Shown here: positions 34,435 to 43,353 of the stretch, one piece after another
How the letters are laid out: every line of letters begins with the position of its first letter
Position numbering within the stretch: position 1 is the stretch's first letter
Program-made: the position numbers and the translations under genes
From: Mesostigma viride
Taxonomy: Eukaryota > Streptophyta > Mesostigmatophyceae > Mesostigmatales > Mesostigmataceae
DNA: 64,000 nucleotides
Reading direction: 5' to 3'
NCBI GenBank assembly: GCA_009746045.1
Contig: RPFO01000213.1
Coordinates: 1,038,302-1,102,301 of the forward strand
The notes under the pieces: model-generated
What the model was told of the DNA's origin: nothing
The model's input: only the letters and a program-made list of their open reading frames with translations
Databases searched by the model: none

Positions 34435-36106
34435 CGCGAGCCCCACCGGTCAAGGAAACATTGTGGGCCAACCAGCGGTCAAGGCTTACCGGCGCCGTGC
34501 CGTCCCCCGTGTGCTCCACCGGGGTGCGCTGCCGCCGGCCGCCGAGCCGGTCGAGGTGGTACCACATGTCCTTGCCCTGGTTGCGAGCCTGGCAGGCCTT
34601 GGCATCCGCGATGCACTGGGCCGCCTCCGCGTCCTGAGCGTGCTCGTAGGCCTCCACAAGGGCGGCCTTGAGCAATGGTTTCTGCAGCGGGTCCCGGTTA
34701 CGCTTGAGGCGGTGCCGGGCGGCCAAGACCTTGGGGTCCTGGCGGTAGAGCGGGCCGGGGCGGCGGCGGGGCATGACCGGCAGGTGCCGGGCCGCCAGCA
34801 ACGGGGCACGGGCCGCAAAGCCCGCAAAAATGGCTGCGTTGGGGGCACCATTGTCCAGCTCGTCGACGTCCGCCCGGGCGTCCAGTGCCGACAGGTACTT
34901 CCGTCGGCACCAGTTCCGCTCGTGCTCGGCGTCCGTCCAGTCCTCAGGATCTCCCTTGACCGGACGTAGAGCAGACCAGTCAGGGCGGACCACTGGGGCG
35001 CGGCGCGCGGGGACGTGGAACCGGAGCCGAAGGGTCGCGCGCACCAACCGGTGGTCAGAGCACACCGTGGGCGTGTCAAACACTCGGGTGTCCAGAACCG
35101 AGGTACACCTGGGCTGCCGTACCACCACGTAGTCCAGACAGGCCTGACGGCCGTTAGGGCCACGAAAAGTGACCAAGTCCTGGGAGGGACGTTGGAAGTG
35201 GCAGTTGACAGCAACCATCCCGCTATCCCGCAAAAAGGCAGAAAACAGGGGAGTGTTGTCATTAGCAGCAGTGTCAGCAGGCGCAAAGCGACTGCCAGCA
35301 GTACCCACGGGGAGCGTGGCATTGGCGTCTAGCAGCATAACCAAAAAGTGGCGGGCCGGGGTGGCCCCCTCAAGGCTATGCAAGTCCTCGAAGAACTTCT
35401 GGCGTTCCAACGCAGGTAGACCACTATGGGGTGCGTAGCCCACCCCCACCGTGAGGTGGTGTTTAGACCGCCCCTCGACGGAGGTGAAGTGTGCTACCAT
35501 AAGGCGTGGCGTTAGAAACTTAAGCGTGCTGAGGCTAGCAACTGCCAGCGGCGAACACAAAAGACCAACACCACCTTGGCCAGACGTACCGCTGCCAGCG
35601 AAGAAAAACCGCCAGCCACCCGCCAAGCGATCAGTGCTCACCATGCCAAGTGGCACCGTGCGGCGGTGTTCCTGGACGCCTAATATAGACACACGATGCT
35701 CAATGCAAAATGCGACTAGCTCCTCTACCCGGCAGCTATGGTCGTCATCTAGCAATGTGCGGGTGTTAAAAGTGGCAAGGGCCAAGGATGCCTGCTGGCC
35801 CACCAGGGGAGGACGACGATGGGTGATGGGGGTGGATGCGGCGGGGGGTGGAGGTGGGGGTGAAACGGAGGGGGGAAGGGAAGCGGTAGAAATAGTGCTT
35901 TTCATCGCATTTATTTTGTCCTGCAAGCGTAGGATGCGAGCCTGCCGCTTGCTCGGGGTATTCGGGGTTGGGGCTGATTGCACAACGCCGAGGCGTAGGT
36001 AATCTAGCAAACGTTGGGTTTTACGAATCTGACATTTGACAGATGAGGTCGTGGCCCGAAATACCGGCACCACCATGGCTTTCACCCGACGGTTAGGTCG
36101 AGGCAT
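34325..36106 (-). CDS. LINE APE endonuclease ORF with basic N-terminus and Pro-rich C-terminus
   Basis: 593 codons from ATG at 36106. Residues about 1-110 are Arg/Pro-rich. The endonuclease fold follows: ATFNTRTLLDDD, VSILGVQEHRR (catalytic Glu), GQGGVGLL, ARHFLVMLLDANATLPVGTA (Asp/Asn pair), and VCSDHRLVRATLRLRF (terminal Ser-Asp-His). The catalytic residues look intact. A linker with RNRDPLQKPLLKAAL leads to a Pro-rich end, and TGA at 34327-34325 overlaps the upstream-open reverse transcriptase frame. Confidence 0.85.
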   Translation of the reverse strand: MPRPNRRVKAMVVPVFRATTSSVKCQIRKTQRLLDYLRLGVVQSAPTPNTPSKRQARILRLQDKINAMKSTISTASLPPSVSPPPPPPAASTPITHRRPPLVGQQASLALATFNTRTLLDDDHSCRVEELVAFCIEHRVSILGVQEHRRTVPLGMVSTDRLAGGWRFFFAGSGTSGQGGVGLLCSPLAVASLSTLKFLTPRLMVAHFTSVEGRSKHHLTVGVGYAPHSGLPALERQKFFEDLHSLEGATPARHFLVMLLDANATLPVGTAGSRFAPADTAANDNTPLFSAFLRDSGMVAVNCHFQRPSQDLVTFRGPNGRQACLDYVVVRQPRCTSVLDTRVFDTPTVCSDHRLVRATLRLRFHVPARRAPVVRPDWSALRPVKGDPEDWTDAEHERNWCRRKYLSALDARADVDELDNGAPNAAIFAGFAARAPLLAARHLPVMPRRRPGPLYRQDPKVLAARHRLKRNRDPLQKPLLKAALVEAYEHAQDAEAAQCIADAKACQARNQGKDMWYHLDRLGGRRQRTPVEHTGDGTAPVSLDRWLAHNVSLTGGARAPPRRFTPRRPPASGSPDPRRHQRPPPRPRTTKSPP

Positions 36107-36457
36107 GGTAGTGGAACGGGACTGTTTAGAGGTTAGCTGTCCCCGAAGCCTGTTAGCTGCGAGCCGACGAGGAAGGTTGTCTACCTACTGTCTACCAACA
36201 GAGGCAGCACCCTTCTGGCTAGACACCTGACGAGACTCCGCTCCGGGGGTGTTAATCGGAACACCTGTAATCCTCTGCCCACCAAGGAATGCTGCGAAGG
36301 AGCCATCCTGAAGCAGACGCAGCTTAATGCGCTTACCCGGGGTCTCGTGCTCCAAGAATGGGGCGCTTAAATGCCTCAAGAAGGCTCGTGGAGGTCTCAC
36401 CTGCCGGCTGGTCGAAGTGCTTGACGATGACATTGTGGCTGCGCCGGGCGACAGGGT

Positions 36458-37259
36458 TCAGATGTGCGGAGATACTACGCGATCCAGCCAGTCCACGACC
36501 TGTTTGTAGAGCTTGTGCCTAGGGGCAGCACCGAACAGATGTGGATGACTTTGCAAAAAACACCGGACGTGACGGAGCATAATGTCTCGGTCATAGTCTT
36601 TGACCAACAAACGATGCAAGAGTTCAACAAGAGTCGTGATGAAATCGACATGATAAGAACAAAGACGGGAAAAACGATGCAACTGACTAAGAACAACAGA
36701 AGCCATATTTTGCTGTGTAGGAAAGGAGACTGTGAATATCGGGGTAGCGAATTAAAGGAATCTGCTGGTATTTAGGATCCTTGCGATTATCATCAGACAG
36801 CCGTACGCCAGCCCTTTTTGTTATCAAGGAGACAACCAGCGCAGGCCAGAAATCGGGAGAATCCAGACCATGGTAGCTCGAGCCTGCCGCTATATCTTGT
36901 CCGCGTTTTTGAGTCGTTCAGGATGATGAATATGAATGGAGATGGAAATGTGTAGCCTTGTGCATTGAAATTATGGCTTCTTCTTATGGGTAATGTTAAG
37001 ATCGAGGTAATTGCAACTAGTATCCTCTGACGTCTTCATAAATGTATCGACATGTGTGGATAAAACGCCTGATGAGAACATCATCATTTGAGGCAATGAG
37101 ATTCTCCATGAATGCAAACTCATAAGTGTATAGATAGAGGTTTGCAAGGAGCCCGGCACAGTTAATGCCCATAGGGATGCATGCCGATAGCTTGTTGGTA
37201 TACATCGCCCGCAAAACAAATGAACGTGTTATCAACAAGATAAGAGATCCAATGAACAA
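36458..37259 (-). pseudogene. Broken Penelope-like reverse transcriptase
   Basis: Minus-strand pieces in order: ACIPMGINCAGLLANLYLYT followed by YEFAFMENL...FIHTCRYIYED (37259-37017; cf. the GTNCAPLLAxLFLYxYE and YIDD motifs of the family), SCNYLDLNITHKK in another frame (about 37010-36971), and VVLSQLHRFSRLCSYHVDF followed by ITTLVELLHRLLVKDYDRDI (36706-36458), which fits the thumb region. The catalytic YIDD reads YIYED, frames are broken, and repeat R1 (36822-36975) sits between the pieces. Codon use is AT-rich, unlike the host genes. Assignment rests on motif recall. Confidence 0.62.
36822..36975 (+). repeat. Dispersed repeat R1, copy 2, with an inverted partner at 37325-37348
   Basis: TATCAAGGAGACAACCAGCG through AGGCCAGAAATCGGGAGAAT, CCATGGTAGCTCGAGCCTGC and GTGTAGCCTTGTGCATTG. 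The piece CAGACCATGGTAGCTCGAGC (36867 on) recurs as its reverse complement, with one mismatch, at 37325-37348, enclosing most of the RT remnant. Confidence 0.75.
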
Positions 37260-37348
37260 GGTCAGCCTTCGTGATGATATAATTCATCTAGCTATATCAT
37301 ATATATTCAGATCGATATCATGAGCAGGCTCGAGCTACTATGGTCTGA

Positions 37349-37814
37349 ATGGAAGCAATCTCATACAAGCACAAACACAGTTGCATGTACCGCGTACATG
37401 CGCTTTGCAAGTGCAGAAAGTGGTGCATGTCAAATTATTTCTTTGGAATGAGAGGCTATTCCAATGCAAATTACTGCCTGCACATGCAGCTTGTCCACAA
37501 AGACATCGATAATGCAGACACCAGGGCAATCGGATAATGCAGACACCCCATACATCGATGTAGATTAGCGATCATGCACACGTGCGCACACCAAGGAGCC
37601 ACGTCTTAGCAAGGCGTGAAGGGTCGTGACCGCACGATGGGTCCGTCCGATTGCCAGCCAGGGCTTGAGCAATGCACGCACAAGGTTCATTATCCAACAT
37701 GATGGTGAATGATAGCACCCAGGGGAACACGCATGCACCCAGGTCTCCCAGGGCATCAAGGAAAAGCAGTCTCGCCGCCCCCATTCCCATGGCACACAGT
37801 CAGGAGAATGGATA
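37349..37814. other. 3' flank of the GNAT gene, no gene seen
   Basis: Mixed-composition DNA between the repeat island and the GNAT stop codon. It should include the GNAT 3' UTR; no clear TGTAA was found on the transcribed strand. Confidence 0.4.
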
Positions 37815-40800
37815 TTAACTTTTCCGATGGCTATCGTCCAAGAAGCACCGCAGCAACACGCGCCGCTCCCTCCCCAGCCGCTGCGCAGTCGCCTCCGTCT
37901 CTTCCGCCTCCAACTCAAACCCGGCGCGCCGGTACAGCTCCACCGCGCCCGTGTTGGCCGCCTCGGCGTGCACATACAGCACCGTGACGCCCAGAGACGC
38001 CGCCACCTGGCGCGCGTGCGCCATGAGCTGCGTGCCCACGCCTTGTCGCCGGAACAGCGGCGCCACGCAGACGTTGAAGATGTACGCCCGCCGCCGGTCA
38101 TGGCCGCCCCTGGCCACCATGAACGGAGACTGCGGCTGCTGCCACCCGCCCCCCATGTTGTTCTCTTCGCCCGCCACGCTTTCAGGGTACCGCCCCACCA
38201 GCCCGGCACCTGGAAGGGACGACCCGACCGTGATGTCCAGGGTGCCCACCACGAGGCTGTCCTCGGGGAAGCACCGCACTGGCGGCGGCTGGAATAAGAG
38301 CTTCTCCATCGGGCTCCTGTCTGCCTCATGCGCGTCCCCACTGCGGGGGCCAAGTGGCCCACACTTGGCCCCATCCTTGCGAGCCTCCATTGCCGCCGCA
38401 CCGCCCGGGACCAGCACGGGCAGGAAGAAAGGGGCCGCCGATGCTCTCTCCCCCTGGCCCTCCGGCCTGTCTTCCACCCCCAGCTTGCCACCTGCCCTTG
38501 CGTAGCTGGCAGGTTGTCCCTGCCACGTGCCCTGGCTCAGCACATCCCGCGCCTGGTCCACGTATTTCTCCGCCACCCGAAACGCCGTGCGGGACAGCTG
38601 GATCGACTGGTACAGCTGTCGCTGCCGCTGCTGCTGCTCCTCGTCTCCCTCGTCGCCGCCCGCAGAGGGGCTACCCCAGAGCGACTCATCCTCGGGGTGC
38701 ACCATCCGTGTGGCCTCCTCCAGCCACCACCAGCGCTCCACGGCAGCGGCAGCGCGGCGTGCTGCCAACGCAACCACCGCCGCAGTGTCAAGGAGAGGCG
38801 CTGGGAGGGTGCGAGCGGGAGGAATCATCGTGTCGTTACCATCCAAACCATTGTGCTGCCGCCTGCCACCGCCATGGTTACCATTAACGCTATCCCCGAG
38901 CTCATTTGCTGCACCCCTCTCATCTAGTCCGCCACCGCGGAGAGCCTTGCCGACAGACATGGGCAGCGAGGCCGAAGGGGCGAATGCCACACCGTTGGCT
39001 GCCGTGGCCTCACACTCACCGCATGAGCCCAGCGGCGGATCCCGCGACATGATTGGCCGGGACACGGCCCCCGGAGCTTCCCCTCGTCGCAGCGCGCCAC
39101 TGCTGGCATCCGCAAACGGCTCCCTCTCCACCCGGTAGACGCCATCCACCTTGCTGGCGTGCTCCCCGCCCACTCCGCCCCTGCCGTTCAGCCCACCTTC
39201 ACCAACATTACCTGTAGCACTTCTCGTGTCAATGCCATTGCTGCCTGTTGGCGTTGTGGCGCCGATGCCACCACCGGCGCCCGTGACGTTTCTAGCATCG
39301 TTGCTATTCCTGGCATCCCGGTCACCCTCGGCGGGGCAGGGGCACCATGCCATGAGGCTTATGATCTCCATGCCCAGCAGATCCATCATCGCGGTGCGGC
39401 CCACCTCTGACTCCACCCGCTGCCGGAACTCTGCTAGCATCTGCACCGAGGGCACGGCGGGCAGGTTGTAGAAGGCCATCGCGCGAAGCTGGGCGATCGC
39501 CTGCGCGGGATACGGTACCAAGAAGGGGTATTGCGCGCCAGCATAAGGCATCACATGCGGGATACGGTACCAAGAAGGGGTATTGCGCGCCAGCATAAGG
39601 CATCACATGCGAAAAGGCCAGCACAAGAGAAGATGCATGCAGAAAAGGTCAGTGGAAGGGGAAGTGCGTGCCAGCATCAGGGCCATCGAGGCACCTAGAG
39701 AATCACGCGCAAGCAGAAGGGGAAGTGCGTGCAGGCATTAGGTCAGCGTAAAGGCCATGAAGGCGCAAGGAGAATGGGACCTGATGAATGCAAGCATAAT
39801 GGGACCTGTTTGCCCGCCGCAGGGCGGCATGAAGGCAGCACAAGGGCTATCAGATGACCCGAGAAAAAAAAAAGATAGGGGCCAGGGTGAGGGCAAGCAT
39901 TAGGGCCGGCAGGAGGGACGCTGAAGAAAAATCCATTTCTCCAAAGTTACGCACGAGACAAAAAAAAAAAACAAAAAACTGTGGCAGTGGCAGACATGCA
40001 GGGCTAACAGGTGTCACGGGACCTCTGTCAGGGCAATCTGTCCTCATCAGAACAGCTGGCACGGCAAGCATGCGAGCAGGGGATGGCCAACCATTGCAGG
40101 CGGCGCTTGCGGTGCACAAGCCCCAACATGCCAGTCATCGAGGAAAACCTCCAACCGGCCATCCTCCAAGCTGGGGCCCAAGACCCATGTTTACTCAGCA
40201 GGAGCACGAGCATGTGATGCAAAATGGCAGCTGCAACATTAGCAGCAGCGGTTCCAGGGCCGCTTGTAACGATGTGGCCATACATGCTAGCTGCTCCAAC
40301 GCACGGCCTGATCTGCATACAAAGAACCATCAGCGCACATGCTTATATTGAATGCTTATTATATGCTCATTATATTACCATGCACCTCATTACCTTGTAT
40401 TCTGCATCACTTTCAACGGTGTCGATGTGACGGACCTCTGTCAGGGCAATCTGTCCTCATCAGAACAGCTGGCACGGCAAGCATGCGAGCAGGGGATGGC
40501 CAACCATTGCAGGCGGCGCTTGCGGTGCACAAGCCCCAACATGCCAGTCATCGAGGAAAACCTCCAACCGGCCATCCTCCAAGCTGGGGCCCAAGACCCA
40601 TGTTTACTCAGCAGGAGCACGAGCATGTGATGCAAAATGGCAGCTGCAACATTAGCAGCAGCGGTTCCAGGGCCGCTTGTAACGATGTGGCCATACATGC
40701 TAGCTGCTCCAACGCACGGCCTGATCTGCATACAAAGAACCATCAGCGCACATGCTTATATTGAATGCTTATTATATGCTCATTATATTACCATGCACCT

Positions 40801-41584
40801 CATTACCTTGTATTCTGCATCACTTTCAACGGTGTCGATGTGAAGGACAGCGCGGTCACCCCCCGTGCGGCTGAGGCATGATGTGACGAGGACCCTGCAG
40901 ACACACAGCCAGCACCCAGCCACCCCACGGGCGAGACAGCACGTGTGTAAGATTCCAGCCAGGTCTTCATTGTAAATATTGGAGCCCCCTTGCCGCAAAA
41001 CGGAATAATGGATTCATTACAAAACGGATGGGCCAGGTTATGTTACAATTTCGTCCTTGCAATGACTTCATCGCGCAGAATCACACGGTGTGCGCACATG
41101 GCTACCCTAACTCATCATATGACTACCTATTGCATCAAGATGTTACTCTGGCCAACTTCTTCACGATCCAAACTTCTTGTAAGAGAACGGCGGTATGGTG
41201 ATGACCACGATGCATATGTAATACATCACAAATGTAAACGCCTCAGAAGCGGAAATATCCGAACTTCAACGAGTACGAAAGCCATTCTCAGTCATGGGCG
41301 GGCTAATCAACGGCACCGATCTACCTCTTGTAAGAAAATGTCCTTCTGCTTTCCCGTATTGCACGCAGAAACGGTGCATTTGCAGGTGGCAGTTCGACAG
41401 AGACGTGGCGGGCACCGCGTAATTTTCTTCTCTGCCATCTTGTGCCTGCCAAAGCGTTTACAGACGCTTTACTTCTAACAGGCAAGCGAGCATTGCCGCC
41501 CAAGTGAGGAGGACGATGCTGTTGAAATACTCCAGAAAATGGCGGCAAGGATAAGGTAGACTGCAAAGCCCCCGAGTTCTCCAT
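37815..41584 (-). CDS. GNAT-family N-acetyltransferase, probably plastid-targeted, three exons
   Basis: Exons 41584-41325, 40894-40807 and 39500-37815 join with exact phases (AAG AG|G; AAG|GCG) into 677 aa. The N-terminus (MENSGALQSTLSLPPFSGVF, then basic and hydroxylated) resembles a chloroplast transit peptide. The last ~180 residues hold the GNAT fold: SLVVGTLDITVGSSLPG, RAYIFNVCVAPLFRRQGVGT (acetyl-CoA loop RRQGVG) and VLYVHAEAANTGAVELYRRA, then GFELEAEE. This pattern matches plastid GNATs that acetylate Lys or protein N-termini; the substrate is not predictable. Exon 3 carries a Gly/Asn/Ala-rich insert of about 270 residues between the N-terminal part and the fold. Both introns carry splice-junction duplications. 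The exon 1-2 link rests on phase and sense, not homology. Confidence 0.8.
39505..39608 (-). repeat. 52-bp tandem duplication next to the GNAT exon-3 acceptor
   Basis: GCGGGATACGGTACCAAGAA followed by GGGGTATTGCGCGCCAGCAT and AAGGCATCACAT is present twice with a 52-bp period, starting 5 bp from the exon. Looser relatives continue to about 39.8 kb. On the transcribed strand each unit is the pyrimidine-containing sequence just upstream of the 3' splice site, but only the exon-proximal one ends in CAG. Confidence 0.85.
40021..40846 (-). repeat. 413-bp tandem duplication including GNAT exon-2 end and donor
   Basis: Positions from 40021 and 40434 start the same 413-bp sequence, with virtually no differences. 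The exon-side end of each copy holds CATCGACACCGTTGAAAGTG, then ATGCAGAATACAAG|GTAATG, i.e. the last ~35 nt of exon 2 plus donor. A complete pseudo-donor therefore lies 413 nt inside intron 2. Confidence 0.93.
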
Positions 41585-42417
41585 TTCCTTTATGCTATCT
41601 AGTTATAGGGTTAAAAGAAATTCCCGCCTGGGTGGCCTCCATTTATTAGTAAGTGTACTGATTGGGGGCCATGCAGACTTCGACCTTTGGGGTCTCAGCC
41701 GGCATGCGGCAAGAGGCGACTTCTTCAGTATCACAGAAACGCAAAATGCAATTTACGCAGTTTTACGTGGCAAATTGACTTCTGCTGCACGCACGTTGTC
41801 CCGAATCCCGATATCGATCATTTCACTCCGGTACATGCGGGTACCGGGTAAAAATTTTGCCCCAGTCCGGGACTCCCAGCCCCCAGGAATCAGGGCTCGA
41901 CCTGTTGTCAACAACGTGCAGCCGTGCACGTCGGGATGACGGGCTCAGACCTGGTACAGTATGTACCGGGCTACCGGCGTCCGGCTGCCGGGGGAGACTG
42001 TGCTGACGCTGACATGAACATAATCAGTAATTATCAGGGTAATTATCCATAGTGGTTGCCGGACAAGACCAGGCGAGATGGATACGGGAACCGCAACCGA
42101 CGAGACGAGAAAAATACTATTTCCCAAGTATTTCCTCTGTATACAGGATGTTAATGGATTTATATATGTCCATGTTTCATTTCATTTCTTTCTTTTTTCA
42201 ATAGCTTCCTCGTTTACACGGGTAAATTCGTGTATTTCGCTTATAACCGCCTACATAACTGGGACAGCATTTCCACCGGCCATGTGACCTGCAAATTGCA
42301 GTTACATTGTAGCGATGGTGTGTTCGGTATACCATGACGGCATTGTATACATTGCACACAGTAGTAGTAGCGACAACTGCGCTCGACTTGCGCGTTGGCA
42401 TTGCAGGTGCAGCAGCT

Positions 42418-42634
42418 TAGCGTTTCTAAAGACGCCATTGGGCGCTTTGAACTTCAGTATTCCGACTTATATTATGAATCTGACAGTCCTAACCGTAGGC
42501 TGGGGCCCCTAAGTTACGATATTGCATGTCATGTCAAGCGTGAAAGCGCTGTTTCCCTGGCCGTCGACCTCTTCTCTCCGCCAGCGAACCTTCTCCAGGT
42601 AGAGGAAACCGGAATGAATTTCGACATTGATTGA
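42418..42634 (+). CDS. Unassigned exon-like ORF
   Basis: Follows a good acceptor (TGCGCGTTGGCATTGCAG at 42390-42407 and GTGCAGCAG) and encodes about 75 residues ending NLLQVEETGMNFDID stop. The interior (GRFELQYSDLYYESDSPNRR) has a protein-like composition and no repeats. No matching upstream exon was found and the family is not recognised. It may be a real terminal exon or chance. Confidence 0.3.
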
Positions 42635-43075
42635 GAATGTACGTTGGAAACCAGCTGAAGCCACGGCTGATATGCTTATCAGGCCGAATCCAAACGGACT
42701 GTGAGCTTCAACGGCTCAGCCAACGCATGGTCAAGGAAGTTTGATGAAGCAAGAAACAATACGAGAACAGCGTGCTGAGCGCCATCCAGGACAGAACTTG
42801 CCTTGTGTGTGTACACGTGTGTGTGTGTGTGTGCCATTGTGAATCCGGGCCATTAATTGACAGGTCGAATCAATCAAGGGTTATGAACGGGTTGGTCTCT
42901 TCCTTGCGATGCCGATTTACTATATCATCAAGGGTAAGCTCATTCATGAGCTGCCTGGTTGTCATCATGCATTGAATATCCACCCAGATCTTCGTGGGAA
43001 TTGGCATTTGTGCGGGTACCACGTACTTCAGTGTCCGATTAGTCCGATTAGTGATATATCAACGCCACGTTAACC

Positions 43076-43113
43076 GTAGCGTTACCTTGTTACGACTTCA
43101 CCTCAGTTAAAGT
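43076..43113 (-). pseudogene. Fragment of organellar/bacterial-type SSU rRNA 3' end
   Basis: GTTACCTTGTTACGACTTCA (43081-43100) is the reverse complement of the near-universal SSU rRNA 3' sequence around E. coli positions 1492-1510, and the flanking CCTCAGTTAAAG fits helix 44/45 context on the minus strand. Only a few dozen bases are recognisable. A mitochondrial or plastid origin (nuclear organelle insert) is likely. Confidence 0.65.
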
Positions 43114-43353
43114 TTTTACCTTGGTAAAAAGGGTCAGAATTCTTATTTTTCGTGATTAATAAGCACGTGATGTACGGCCGACGTAAATCCGTGTAAATAG
43201 GAATATGATTTCAAATTATGCTGTAGTTCCGCGGGCCGAATCGTGCCTGAACTTGTTTCTTTCACTTGCAGCGTAGTATGATGTCTAGCCAGACAGCAGG
43301 CAGAGAGGATACTCACACACCCAGCCAGTGATAAAGCTCTGGCCTAGGCTCGG

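Larger units (their letters stand above)
32486..36433 (-). mobile_element. Nearly full-length APE-type LINE, family B
   Basis: Minus-strand order: a short ORF (36433-36185, SRQVRPPRAFLRHLSAPFLE), the endonuclease ORF, the reverse transcriptase ORF and a 3' UTR ending in an AT-rich tail near 32486. Protein similarity to the 12.4-kb LINE runs throughout, but the nucleotide sequence is diverged enough to call it another family. No matching target duplication was found. A shorter copy lies at 62288-62904. Confidence 0.85.
41585..43353. other. Intergenic region between GNAT (5') and LAS1 (3'), AT-richer
   Basis: Holds the GNAT promoter and LAS1 3' UTR. Also contains one unassigned exon-like ORF (42418-42634), a TG repeat (about 42815-42832) and an SSU-rRNA-like fragment (43076-43113). 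No gene is assigned with confidence. Confidence 0.5.

Noticed and set aside
34486-35322. 278-codon ORF overlapping the LINE endonuclease
   Set aside because: A shadow frame of the endonuclease ORF caused by high GC; motifs are in the other frame.
36464-36775. 103-codon plus-strand ORF
   Set aside because: It is the antisense of the Penelope-like RT remnant, which has recognisable motifs on the minus strand.
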